Shown piece by piece: positions 6,776 through 16,970 of a stretch of 45,237 nucleotides of DNA (the first letter of the stretch is position 1; every line of letters begins with the position of its first letter). The DNA is taken from contig CAMXIF010000025.1 of NCBI GenBank assembly GCA_947243845.1, positions 1 to 45,237 of the forward strand, written 5' to 3'. The notes under the pieces were generated by a model. It saw only the letters and a list, made by a program, of their open reading frames with translations, was not told where the DNA came from and did no database searches. Source of the stretch: an uncultured bacterium (GTDB taxonomy: Bacteria > Bacillota > Clostridia > Lachnospirales > Lachnospiraceae). Made by a program: the position numbers and the translations under genes.

Positions 6776-7918
6776 ATGAATGGAAAAGTATGGACGGCGG
6801 GATTTTTCGCACTGGTCGTGATACCGTTAATCATGGCAGGTAAATGGGTATATGATATCGATCCCTTTTTTCATTACCGTAAGCCGGATACGTCCAGGTA
6901 TTATTATGAACTAAACAGCCAGAGATTTCAAAACGATGGAATCAGTAAGCATTTTGATTATGATGCGCTGATTACGGGTACATCCATGACAGAGAATTTT
7001 AAGGCATCGGAGATGGATGAGATTTATGGGGTACATTCGGTCAAAGTAACATATTCCGGCGCTTCCTATAAGGAGATTAACGATAATCTTAAGACGGCCC
7101 TGCGTTATAATCCAAATCTGAAGACCGTTGTGAGAGCTTTGGATATGAGCATGTTTTTCTCAAGAAGCGATAAGATGAGTGACAGCCCGGAATTGTATCC
7201 CACATATCTCTATGATGAAAATCCATGGAACGATATTCAGTATCTCTTAAATAAGAGTGTGATTTTTGAGAGAGTTTATCCGATGACACAGGCTGTCAAA
7301 GAGGAAGGGTTTGTGCCGGGGATCAGATCGTTTGATGACTATTCCAACTGGCAGGAGGGAAGTGTCTTCGGAGTCCATACAGTATGCCCGGAAGGCATCA
7401 CCATGAGTCGGCCGGGGGACTTTGCACATCTGTCGGAGGAAGATAAAGCCGTGATTCAGGAGAATATCATGCAGAATGTTACTTCCCTGGCGAAAGAGTA
7501 TCCGGAAGTCACTTTTTATTACTTTTTCCCACCCTACAGTGCGGTGTGGTGGAACAATGAGATTGCTTCGGGGAATGTTTACCGTCAGGTGGAGGCGGAG
7601 CAGTACATTATTGAATTGATCTTGGAATGTGACAATATCAAGCTGTATTCCTTTAATGATAAAACCGAGATCACGACCAATCTGAACCACTATACGGATG
7701 TGGTACATTATGGAGAGTGGATCAACAGCCTGCTCTTACGATGGATGCAGAAAGAAGAGGGACTTTTGACGAAGGAGAACTACGAGGCGTATCTGGCACG
7801 GGAACTGGATTTCTATACATCCTATGATTATGAGAGTCTGAATGAGCAGGAAGACTATGAGGATGATCTGGAGGCGGCCGCTTTGGTTGCGGCAGATTGC
7901 AATCGGGAAGCAGATTGA
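6776..7918 (+). CDS. Membrane-anchored SGNH-like partner of the MBOAT acyltransferase
   Basis: 380 residues with one N-terminal membrane segment (about residues 5-25) and an extracytoplasmic domain. The block ITGTSMTENFK fits the nucleophile region of SGNH/AlgX/DltD-like proteins, and NLNHYTDVVHYGEWIN carries a D-x-x-H arrangement typical of the catalytic Asp/His pair. The C-terminal 40 residues are very acidic. It begins 36 bp after the MBOAT stop, so the two form an operon. The inferred job is transfer of acetyl groups from the MBOAT protein to a surface glycan. The substrate cannot be read from sequence. Confidence 0.7.
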   Translation: MNGKVWTAGFFALVVIPLIMAGKWVYDIDPFFHYRKPDTSRYYYELNSQRFQNDGISKHFDYDALITGTSMTENFKASEMDEIYGVHSVKVTYSGASYKEINDNLKTALRYNPNLKTVVRALDMSMFFSRSDKMSDSPELYPTYLYDENPWNDIQYLLNKSVIFERVYPMTQAVKEEGFVPGIRSFDDYSNWQEGSVFGVHTVCPEGITMSRPGDFAHLSEEDKAVIQENIMQNVTSLAKEYPEVTFYYFFPPYSAVWWNNEIASGNVYRQVEAEQYIIELILECDNIKLYSFNDKTEITTNLNHYTDVVHYGEWINSLLLRWMQKEEGLLTKENYEAYLARELDFYTSYDYESLNEQEDYEDDLEAAALVAADCNREAD

Positions 7919-7931
7919 AATGGAAATGCTC

Positions 7932-7960
7932 TTGAAACATTTTCTGATTTGTTATATGAT
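7932..7960 (+). promoter_or_regulatory. Sigma-A promoter for the small membrane protein
   Basis: TTGAAA, 17 nt, TATGAT. The -10 overlaps the left arm of a dyad (GATATCC at 7958-7964 and GGATATC at 7982-7988) that could be an operator or a 5' hairpin. Confidence 0.65.
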
Positions 7961-8013
7961 ATCCTTAATATTTCGCGAGGGGGATATCAGAATCGTTAAG
8001 ACGGAGGTAAAAA

Positions 8014-8508
8014 ATGAGCGAAAGTTATGTAGAATGTCTGGTGGCAAGAAAAGCTTCCACGCTGATGACTTTTTTAAAGATACTTTTGATTATGCTGACG
8101 GTGGTCTTCGTGATCATAGGAATCCCATTTATTCCAGGGCTGCTGGTGGCAATCGTGACAGGGGTGGGCGCTTATTTTGCCTATATGAATGCGGATATCG
8201 AGTATGAGTACCTGTATGTGGACAGGGAGATCAGCATAGATAAGGTTATGGCTAAGAGCAAGAGAAAGAAAGTGGGCAATTACCTGATTGACCAGATGGA
8301 GATTATGGCTCCTTTAAATTCCCACAGACTGGATTCTTATAGAAACCGCAATACGAAGACACTGGATTACAGCTCAGGCATAGAGAATCATCCGGAGAGA
8401 CGTTATATGATGGTGTGTAACGGTGACGTGAAACTGATCTTTGAGCCCAATGAGGAGATGATCAAGGCGATACAGAGCATTGCCCCCAGAAAGGTGTTTC
8501 GGGATTGA
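8014..8508 (+). CDS. Small membrane protein, DUF6106-like
   Basis: 164 residues. Two hydrophobic helices (about residues 20-58) form a hairpin near the N-terminus; the rest is soluble, charged and ends in APRKVFRD. The layout resembles a Lachnospiraceae family that I recall as DUF6106, and no activity is known for it. It has a good ribosome site (GGAGG, 7 nt from ATG), its own promoter and its own terminator, so it is a single-gene unit between the acylation genes and guaB. Confidence 0.75.
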   Translation: MSESYVECLVARKASTLMTFLKILLIMLTVVFVIIGIPFIPGLLVAIVTGVGAYFAYMNADIEYEYLYVDREISIDKVMAKSKRKKVGNYLIDQMEIMAPLNSHRLDSYRNRNTKTLDYSSGIENHPERRYMMVCNGDVKLIFEPNEEMIKAIQSIAPRKVFRD

Positions 8509-8521
8509 TGATAGAATAATC

Positions 8522-8548
8522 AGCGCAAAAGAGATTTTGCGCTTTTTA
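8522..8548 (+). terminator. Terminator after the small membrane protein
   Basis: A perfect 9-bp stem (AGCGCAAAA with TTTTGCGCT) and a GAGA loop, followed by TTTTT. Confidence 0.9.
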
Positions 8549-8553
8549 TGTAA

Positions 8554-10044
<1,491 letters not shown>

Positions 10045-10122
10045 GAAGCAGAAGAGATGCGGCAGGGTGTCTCAGGGTGTCTGATGGAAGCTTTGTATGG
10101 AGAATGATAAAGAAGAAAGCGC

Positions 10123-12750
10123 ATGGACAGTATATATAACAGAATTATTGAGAGAGATGTATTAAAGAGATTACAGGATAAGTTTTGTGTAACAGCAGGT
10201 ATTTATGCGATGTGTCTGGACAGCGAAGGACTGGTTCTTACAGAGATGTCGGGCGAACGGGCGGACAGAAGGCGTCTGGAGGCTGTTGTATCGAGGGAAA
10301 GGATGTATTCTCTGGGCAGCAGGGTCGCGGAAAGCAGTCTGGAAGACCAGGCGGTGGAGGACACGGAGAATGAAGCCGTAAAGTATGCGGCTGTCTGTAT
10401 TAAAGATCAGGGCAGACCGGTCATTACCTGGCTGGTCTGTGCTGTGCTGGCGGATGTGTCCTCCGAGGAGGGGAGAAGTTTTGTAGCACAGTTTGCCTGT
10501 CAGACCACGCTGCCCAGGTTTAATCTGGCGCTGGATCTTTTGCGGGAGGCCAGCCTGCAGATTGTGTGCAATAAGGTATCTGTGGAGAATGCCTGGGCTC
10601 AGAGCAGACGCAGCCAGTATTCCAGGGAGGAGACAGAGGCTGTGCTGCGGCGTATGGAAGCCACCACGGAGGTGGTGCAGATGCTGGACAGCGATGCGCC
10701 CGTGGAGAAGATTTTGACGGCCATCCTTACGATCGTGGGCACTTTTTTAAAGATTGACAATGCCTATCTGTGTATGGTGGAACAGGAGGATGCCGACACA
10801 GTTAATGTGGTGGCGGAATGGTGTAGTGAAGGCGTGGCATCTTCCTTTGACCAGACCAGGAATCAGCCCAGGCCGGCTTATTTGTACAGGGAAAGACCGC
10901 TTGTCATATCCTCATCTGACAGGGAAGGGTATGAGGGAGAGTTGAAGAAGGCAGGACTTTGTGCACTTGCGGCAATGCCGGTCAGAATGAAAGACAAGAT
11001 TAGTATGTATGCCTGTTTTGAGGTGAGAAGGCACAGTCATAACTGGAATCTGGATGAGATTAGGTTTTTGAATGATTCCGTGAGAATCCTGCAGAGTATC
11101 CTTACCAGACGGAGTCAGAAAGATTCTCTGGAAGATTCTTATTCTGTGCTGGAAGAGATACTCAATAATGTGGGCAGTTCTATCTATGTCAGAGACAAAG
11201 GAAGCGGCAGGATATTGTTTGCCAATGGGAGTCTGCGCCGCGAGTTCCGGGAGGAACTGGAGCAGGATAAACTCGCGGATATCTTCGAGAGCTGTATTCC
11301 GGAGAAGCAGGACAGCGGAGTCCATGAAATATACAGGGAGGACCGCTGTTGTTGGTATGACCTTTTTTATCAGGAGATTACCTGGCTGGACGGCAGCCGG
11401 GGGCTGCTTTGCTCTATCTATGATGTGACAGAGAAGAAGATGTATCAGCAGAAGATTGAAAGGCAGGTATATACCGATTTCCTGACAGGGCTTAGCAACA
11501 GAATGTGCTGTAAGAAAGATTTGGCCAGGTTTGTGGACACGGCGCGTGCCAAGGGCAAGGAAGGCGCAGTGCTCTATTTGGACCTGGATGATTTCAAGCA
11601 CATCAATGACAGCCTTGGACACCAGTACGGGGATATCCTCTTAAAGTCCATTGCCCAGGGGATACAGAATATACAGGGGATCAACAATTTGTGCTATCGT
11701 ATGGGCGGCGATGAGTTTGTGGTCATTGTTCCGCCAAATAAATATAAATCCCTTGAACGGATTATAAAAAGCATTCAGGCTGTCTTCGAAAAACCATGGA
11801 TTTTAAAAGAAGCGGATTATTATTGTACGATGAGTATGGGTATCGTACATTTCCCCTCTGAGGGAGAAGAAGTGGAGGATTTGATCCGCAAAGCTGATAT
11901 TGCCATGTATGAGGCGAAGAAGACCGGCAAAAACCGGGTGGCGGTTTATACGGACAAGATTCAGTCTGATTCCAACAAACGCCTCGATATAGAGAAAAAT
12001 ATGCGTGAGGCTGCGGTCAATCATTATCAGGAATTTGAAGTATATTACCAGCCGATCATAGATATCCAGCAGAACAACAAGTGTACAGGCGCCGAGGCGC
12101 TGATTCGCTGGAACAGTGAAAAGATGGGATTTATGTCCCCGGTGGATTTTATCCCTCTGGCGGAGTATCTGGGCCTGATCAACCCCATCGGCAGGCATGT
12201 GCTGCAGGCGGCATGTAAGGCCTGCAAAGACTGGAATGATCATGGGCACCCGGAGTACAAGATTAATGTGAATCTATCTGTGGTGCAGCTTCTGCAGGCA
12301 GATGTGGTGGATGTCATTGCACGGACGGTGGAAGAGACCGGTATCACCCCGCGCAATCTGACGCTGGAAGTGACGGAAGGACTGGCGATCAATGATATAA
12401 CGCGCATGAAAAAGATTCTTGCACAGATCAAGGCGCTGGGGGTACGGATCGCGCTGGATGATTTTGGAACGGGATATTCTTCCCTAAGTCATATCAGGGA
12501 ACTGCCTCTCGATGTGATCAAGGTGGATCAGTCCTTTGTCAAAGATCTGGCGGAGGATGCTTATTCCAAATCGTTTATCAGGATGGTGGCAGATCTGGCA
12601 AATACGATCGGAGTATCGATTTGTGTGGAAGGTATTGAGACGATGAAACAGTACAAGGTGTTGGAGGGCATGCAGGTTCGGATGATACAGGGCTATTATT
12701 TTGATAAGCCGATGCCGCAGGCGGAGTTTGAGAAGAAGTATGTGAGGTAA
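10123..12750 (+). CDS. GGDEF-EAL cyclic-di-GMP signalling protein with GAF and PAS sensor domains
   Basis: 875 residues. Order of domains: an N-terminal sensory region of uncertain type (1-175), a GAF domain (about 190-335), a PAS-like domain (about 340-440), a GGDEF domain (about 450-610, intact GGDEF at 528-532) and an EAL domain (about 630-870, with EAL in GAEALIRW and the DDFGTGYSSL loop). Both catalytic motifs are intact, so it could make or break cyclic-di-GMP; many such proteins act mainly as the phosphodiesterase. No RxxD inhibitory site precedes GGDEF. No membrane segments are seen, so it is cytoplasmic. It stands between guaB and the late purine genes without an obvious promoter. 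Confidence 0.92.
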   Translation: MDSIYNRIIERDVLKRLQDKFCVTAGIYAMCLDSEGLVLTEMSGERADRRRLEAVVSRERMYSLGSRVAESSLEDQAVEDTENEAVKYAAVCIKDQGRPVITWLVCAVLADVSSEEGRSFVAQFACQTTLPRFNLALDLLREASLQIVCNKVSVENAWAQSRRSQYSREETEAVLRRMEATTEVVQMLDSDAPVEKILTAILTIVGTFLKIDNAYLCMVEQEDADTVNVVAEWCSEGVASSFDQTRNQPRPAYLYRERPLVISSSDREGYEGELKKAGLCALAAMPVRMKDKISMYACFEVRRHSHNWNLDEIRFLNDSVRILQSILTRRSQKDSLEDSYSVLEEILNNVGSSIYVRDKGSGRILFANGSLRREFREELEQDKLADIFESCIPEKQDSGVHEIYREDRCCWYDLFYQEITWLDGSRGLLCSIYDVTEKKMYQQKIERQVYTDFLTGLSNRMCCKKDLARFVDTARAKGKEGAVLYLDLDDFKHINDSLGHQYGDILLKSIAQGIQNIQGINNLCYRMGGDEFVVIVPPNKYKSLERIIKSIQAVFEKPWILKEADYYCTMSMGIVHFPSEGEEVEDLIRKADIAMYEAKKTGKNRVAVYTDKIQSDSNKRLDIEKNMREAAVNHYQEFEVYYQPIIDIQQNNKCTGAEALIRWNSEKMGFMSPVDFIPLAEYLGLINPIGRHVLQAACKACKDWNDHGHPEYKINVNLSVVQLLQADVVDVIARTVEETGITPRNLTLEVTEGLAINDITRMKKILAQIKALGVRIALDDFGTGYSSLSHIRELPLDVIKVDQSFVKDLAEDAYSKSFIRMVADLANTIGVSICVEGIETMKQYKVLEGMQVRMIQGYYFDKPMPQAEFEKKYVR

Positions 12751-12819
12751 ACTGCGGCAGGATTTTTGCCTTTGTAAGAGTATCTACATGAGAATACATA
12801 AGAAATGAGGAGGAAGAAG

Positions 12820-13539
12820 ATGAAGAAAATTTCGTTGGCAGAAGAATTGGCAGGCAATACCTATCCGGGAAGAGGAATCGTGATCGGAAAATCGGCGGAT
12901 GAAAAGTATGCCATTATGGCATACTTTATTATGGGAAGGAGCAGTAATAGCAGGAACCGTGTGTTTGTGGAAGAGGGAGAAGGAATCCGGACACAGGCTT
13001 TCGATCCGTCCAAACTGGAGGATCCGAGTCTTATCATCTATGCGCCGGTGCGGGTGCTTGGGAATAAGACTATTGTGACGAACGGCGACCAGACGGATAC
13101 CGTCTATGAACTGATGGATAAACAGCAGACCTTTGAGCAGGCGCTGCGCACCAGAACTTTTGAGCCGGACGGGCCCAACTATACGCCGCGTATTTCCGGT
13201 ATTCTGCATATCGAGAACGGCAGTTATAACTATGCCATGTCCATTCTTAAGAGCGATCAGGGCGATCCTTCTTCCTGTAACCGTTACACCTTCGCTTATG
13301 AGAATCCCAAGGCAGGTGAGGGACGCTTTATCCATACATACATGGGAGACGGCAATCCGCTTCCCAGCTTTGAAGGTGAACCTACACTGGTAAGCATGGA
13401 GGGCGACATCGACAGCTTTGCGAAGATGGTCTGGGACAATTTAAATGAGGAGAATAAAGTTTCTCTCTTCGTGCGCTATATCGAGATCAGTACAGGGAAA
13501 TACGAGACCAGGATTATAAACGTGCACGAAAGCAATTAG
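12820..13539 (+). CDS. IMP cyclohydrolase, PurO-like stand-alone type
   Basis: 239 residues. It closes the purine ring, turning FAICAR into IMP. The N-terminus ([12 protein letters not shown]) and the NRVFVEEG and YTPRISGIL blocks fit the PurO/IMP_cyclohyd family rather than the N-terminal domain of bifunctional PurH. I start at ATG 12820 because a GAGGAGG lies 7-8 nt upstream; ATG 12805 would place that ribosome site inside the gene. The transformylase follows 74 bp later, so the two final purine steps are neighbours on separate polypeptides. Confidence 0.88.
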   Translation: MKKISLAEELAGNTYPGRGIVIGKSADEKYAIMAYFIMGRSSNSRNRVFVEEGEGIRTQAFDPSKLEDPSLIIYAPVRVLGNKTIVTNGDQTDTVYELMDKQQTFEQALRTRTFEPDGPNYTPRISGILHIENGSYNYAMSILKSDQGDPSSCNRYTFAYENPKAGEGRFIHTYMGDGNPLPSFEGEPTLVSMEGDIDSFAKMVWDNLNEENKVSLFVRYIEISTGKYETRIINVHESN

Positions 13540-13613
13540 CAGTGTGCTCCGTAAACCGCAGGTTTTTCGAGCATACACTACAGATGAAATTTCATTATAG
13601 AATGGAGGATAAA

Positions 13614-14795
13614 ATGAACGAATTAGAGTTAAAGTATGGCTGTAACCCCAATCAGAAGCCGTCAAGGATTTATATGGAAGACGGCAGCGAACTGCCCATC
13701 AAAGTACTGAACGGCAGACCGGGATACATCAATTTCCTGGATGCTTTTAACGGCTGGCAGCTGGTACGGGAATTGAAACAGGCTACGGGACTGCCGGCGG
13801 CAGCTTCCTTTAAGCATGTATCCCCTGCGGGGGCGGCAGTGGGGCTTCCGCTGTCCGAAGTAGAACGTAAAATTTACTGGGTGGATGACCTGGATATGGA
13901 GTTTACCCCTTTAGCGAACGCTTATGCCAGAGCACGCGGTGCAGACAGGATGAGTTCTTTCGGTGATTTCATTTCTCTGTCGGATGTCTGTGATGCGGCA
14001 ACCGCTAAGATTATCAAGAGAGAAGTGTCTGACGGCGTCATTGCGCCAGGGTATGAACCGGAAGCGCTGGAGATTCTGAAGGCTAAGAAGAAGGGCGCCT
14101 ATAATGTCATTGAGATTGATGCATCTTACGTGCCGGCTCCCACGGAAGTTAAGCAGGTCTATGGAATCAGTTTCGAACAGGGCAGGAATGAACTGAAGAT
14201 AGATGAACATTTCTTTGACAATATCGTGACACAGTCAAAAGACTTGACAAAGCAGGCAAAGATTGATCTTGCCATCGCCATGATCACTTTGAAATATACA
14301 CAGTCTAATTCTGTCTGTTACGTAAAGGGCGGACAGGCGATCGGGATCGGAGCCGGGCAGCAGTCCAGAATACATTGTACCAGACTGGCCGGTTCCAAGG
14401 CGGATAACTGGTTCCTGCGCCAGTCCCCACAGGTGCTTGGATTACAGTTTGCGGACGGCATCGGACGTGCTGACAGGGACAATGCCATCGATCTCTATAT
14501 CGGTGAGGATTACATGGACGTGCTGGCGGAGGGTGCATGGCAGAAGACATTTAAAGTAAAGCCCGAAGTATTCACCAGAGAGGAAAAACGGGCATGGCTT
14601 GACAAAATGACGGACGTGTCACTTGGATCGGATGCCTTCTTCCCCTTTGGGGACAATATTGAGAGAGCGCATAAGAGCGGCGTCAAATATGTGGCGCAGC
14701 CGGGCGGTTCCGTGCGGGATGACAATGTAATCGAGACCTGTGACAAATACGGGATGACCATGTGCTTTACGGGCATCCGGTTATTCCACCACTGA
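13614..14795 (+). CDS. purH: AICAR transformylase (stand-alone PurH C-terminal type)
   Basis: 393 residues, equal to the formyltransferase half of bifunctional PurH and lacking the cyclohydrolase half. It transfers a formyl group from 10-formyl-THF to AICAR. The catalytic Lys-His pair lies in SFKHVSPAG (K67, H68), and the C-terminus has the usual QPGGSVRDD and [14 protein letters not shown] blocks. ATG 13614 is preceded by GGAGG at 4-5 nt. The cyclohydrolase is supplied by the gene just upstream. The symbol is used for the family; the protein is a single-domain form. Confidence 0.93.
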   Translation: MNELELKYGCNPNQKPSRIYMEDGSELPIKVLNGRPGYINFLDAFNGWQLVRELKQATGLPAAASFKHVSPAGAAVGLPLSEVERKIYWVDDLDMEFTPLANAYARARGADRMSSFGDFISLSDVCDAATAKIIKREVSDGVIAPGYEPEALEILKAKKKGAYNVIEIDASYVPAPTEVKQVYGISFEQGRNELKIDEHFFDNIVTQSKDLTKQAKIDLAIAMITLKYTQSNSVCYVKGGQAIGIGAGQQSRIHCTRLAGSKADNWFLRQSPQVLGLQFADGIGRADRDNAIDLYIGEDYMDVLAEGAWQKTFKVKPEVFTREEKRAWLDKMTDVSLGSDAFFPFGDNIERAHKSGVKYVAQPGGSVRDDNVIETCDKYGMTMCFTGIRLFHH

Positions 14796-14809
14796 TTAAC
14801 TGGGATTTT

Positions 14810-14838
14810 TTGACTTTTTGCCATGATAGTGGTATGAT
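14810..14838 (+). promoter_or_regulatory. Sigma-A promoter for ptb-buk
   Basis: TTGACT, 17 nt, TATGAT, a near-consensus promoter. It starts a leader of about 90 nt that carries a repeated element and a perfect hairpin. Confidence 0.82.
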
Positions 14839-14850
14839 TCTATGGGGTAT

Positions 14851-14901
14851 TCCGAGGCCGCGAAGCGGATCTCGTAAAGTAGTTTGCGGCGCAAACTACT
14901 T
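14851..14901 (+). repeat. Leader element before ptb: repeated core plus perfect hairpin
   Basis: The core 14851-14877 (containing CCGCGAAGCGGAT) recurs with only three or four changes at 31960-31986. It is followed by a perfect 11-bp hairpin (AAGTAGTTTGC, loop GGC) at 14877-14901, 33 nt before the ptb start. There is no T-run, so it is not a simple terminator. It could steer mRNA stability or be an old miniature repeat. Confidence 0.6.
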
Positions 14902-14934
14902 GTTGAAAAAAAGGATAAAGGAGCGTGCGGTAAA

Positions 14935-15855
14935 ATGAGCAAAAGTTTTAATGATCTGTTATCTAAAGTATCTGAGTGCAGCGTCAAAAAAGTGGCTGTG
15001 GCTGTAGCCCAGGACAGTGCGGTCTTGGAGGCCGTAGCGGCAGCGAAAGAGAGAAACATCGCAGATGCGATTCTGGTGGGCGATGCGGATAAGATTAAAG
15101 AAGTGGCGGCTTCCATCAACATGGACTTAAGCGGATTTGAGATCATCGATGAAAAAGATGACTATACGGCGGCTTTAAAGGCAGTGGAACTGGTACATAC
15201 AGGCAAGGCCAACATGTATATGAAAGGCCTGATTGACACAAAATCTTTCTTAAAGAGTGTGCTTGATAAAGAAGTTGGTTTAAGAACCGGTAAGACACTG
15301 TCCCATGTGTGTGTGTTTGAGGTAGAGGGTGTGGATCATCTGCTGTTCTTATCAGATGTGGCTTTCCTGACCTATCCGTCCCTGGAGGAAAAAGTGCATA
15401 TCATCGAGAATACGGTGGATGTATGTCATGCCTGCGGTATTCCCAATCCCAAGGTGGCGCCGCTTGCAGCAGTAGAAGTGGTGAATCCCAAGATGCCTGT
15501 TACTGTGGAGGCGGATGAACTGACGAAGATGTGTGAAGAAGGTAAGATTACAGGCTGTATCGTGGACGGACCGCTTTCTCTGGATCTGGCTATCGATCCG
15601 GCGGCAGCCAAGCATAAGGGCGCAGAGGACAGAAAGATCGTAGGCGATGCGGATGTATTGCTCTTCCCGGATATCCATGCCGGCAATCTGGTGTACAAAT
15701 GTCTTGTACACACGGCTAAAGTTAAGAATGGCAATATCCTGACGGGTACGAAGGCTCCGGTCATCCTGACGTCACGTTCCGATGAATTTGAGACCAAGGT
15801 AAACTCCATCGCTTTGGGCGCTGTGATGGCGGAAGCGATGTCCAAAATGAATTGA
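14935..15855 (+). CDS. ptb: Phosphate butyryltransferase
   Basis: 306 residues, the size of Ptb and shorter than acetate-type Pta. It converts butyryl-CoA and phosphate into butyryl phosphate. The sequence has the PTA/PTB family layout, with [16 protein letters not shown], the [11 protein letters not shown] block and the C-terminal VILTSRSDE segment. The butyrate kinase gene begins 25 bp downstream, and that pairing is what decides Ptb over Pta. ATG 14935 has a GGAG site upstream; the open frame back to 14884 runs through the leader hairpin and is rejected as a start. Confidence 0.92.
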   Translation: MSKSFNDLLSKVSECSVKKVAVAVAQDSAVLEAVAAAKERNIADAILVGDADKIKEVAASINMDLSGFEIIDEKDDYTAALKAVELVHTGKANMYMKGLIDTKSFLKSVLDKEVGLRTGKTLSHVCVFEVEGVDHLLFLSDVAFLTYPSLEEKVHIIENTVDVCHACGIPNPKVAPLAAVEVVNPKMPVTVEADELTKMCEEGKITGCIVDGPLSLDLAIDPAAAKHKGAEDRKIVGDADVLLFPDIHAGNLVYKCLVHTAKVKNGNILTGTKAPVILTSRSDEFETKVNSIALGAVMAEAMSKMN

Positions 15856-15880
15856 TTCCATAGAACAGGAGGACAATAAC

Positions 15881-16948
15881 ATGGCAGTGAAAAGTTTGAT
15901 TATCAATCCCGGTTCCACCTCCACCAAGATCGGTGTTTTTGAGGATGAGACCTTATTGTTTGAAGAGACCCTGCGTCATTCCACAGAGGAGATTGCGCAG
16001 TTTGAAAAGATTGTGGATCAGAAGGATTTCCGCAGAAATATTATTGAGAATCTGTTGAAGGAGAAGAATTTCGATATCAACTCCCTTGATATGGTGGTGG
16101 GACGCGGCGGTATGTTAAAACCGATTCCGGGCGGCACCTATGCGGTTACCGATGACTTGTTAGAGGACTTAAAGATTGGCGTGCAGGGACCTCATGCTTC
16201 CAATCTGGGCGGTATTCTGGCAAGAGAGATTGGTGATTCTATTGGAAAACCTTCCTACATTGTAGATCCTGTAGTAGTGGATGAACTGGATCCGGTATCC
16301 AGATACTCCGGTGTGCCGGAACTTCCCAGAACCAGCGTGTTCCATGCCCTGAATCAGAAGGCGGTGGCGAAGCGCTATGCAAAGGAGACCGGCAAGGCTT
16401 ATGAGACATTGAACCTGATCGTGGTTCACATGGGCGGCGGTGTGTCGGTCGGTGCACATAAGATGGGTAAGGTAGTGGATGTGTTCAATGCCCTTGACGG
16501 TGACGGCGCATTTTCACCTGAAAGAGCAGGTGCAGTGCCCAGCGGCGCTCTGATTAAGATGTGTTTCTCCGGGCAGTACACGCAGCAGGAAGTTTATAAG
16601 AAATTTGTCGGCGGCGGCGGCTTCAATGCTTACTGCGGCACCAATGATATGAGAGATGTGCAGAAGATGGTAGATAACGGCGACAAGAAGGCTGAGGAAG
16701 TGAGAGAGGCTTTCATCACCCAGGTGGCAAAAGATATCGGTTCCATGGCATGTGTACTCAACGGTAAGGTGGATCAGATTATTATGACCGGCGGTATCGC
16801 TTATGATAAGGTAGTAACGGCGGGCCTGAAAGAGAAAGCCGGCTGGATTGCGCCTGTGACTGTTTATCCCGGTGAGGATGAACTGATGGCGCTTGTGCAG
16901 GGCGGTTTAAGAGTATTGAACGGTGAAGAGAAGCCGATGGTCTACTAA
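15881..16948 (+). CDS. buk: Butyrate kinase
   Basis: 355 residues, the usual Buk length. It transfers phosphate from butyryl phosphate to ADP, giving butyrate and ATP. ASKHA-fold motifs are clear: [15 protein letters not shown] (phosphate 1), [13 protein letters not shown] (phosphate 2) and [11 protein letters not shown] (adenosine). AGGAGG precedes ATG 15881. With ptb it gives the kinase route to butyrate; many gut butyrate producers use a CoA-transferase instead, so the pair is a useful marker of the host's metabolism. secA follows 22 bp later and may share the transcript. Confidence 0.95.
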   Translation: MAVKSLIINPGSTSTKIGVFEDETLLFEETLRHSTEEIAQFEKIVDQKDFRRNIIENLLKEKNFDINSLDMVVGRGGMLKPIPGGTYAVTDDLLEDLKIGVQGPHASNLGGILAREIGDSIGKPSYIVDPVVVDELDPVSRYSGVPELPRTSVFHALNQKAVAKRYAKETGKAYETLNLIVVHMGGGVSVGAHKMGKVVDVFNALDGDGAFSPERAGAVPSGALIKMCFSGQYTQQEVYKKFVGGGGFNAYCGTNDMRDVQKMVDNGDKKAEEVREAFITQVAKDIGSMACVLNGKVDQIIMTGGIAYDKVVTAGLKEKAGWIAPVTVYPGEDELMALVQGGLRVLNGEEKPMVY

Positions 16949-16970
16949 TATATAGGGAAACGAGGAAACC

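Noticed and set aside
10912..11622. 236-residue minus-strand frame inside the GGDEF-EAL gene
   Set aside because: It is antisense to conserved GAF, PAS and GGDEF coding sequence.
14884..14934. Longer Ptb start
   Set aside because: It would begin inside the leader hairpin; ATG 14935 matches the family's N-terminus.
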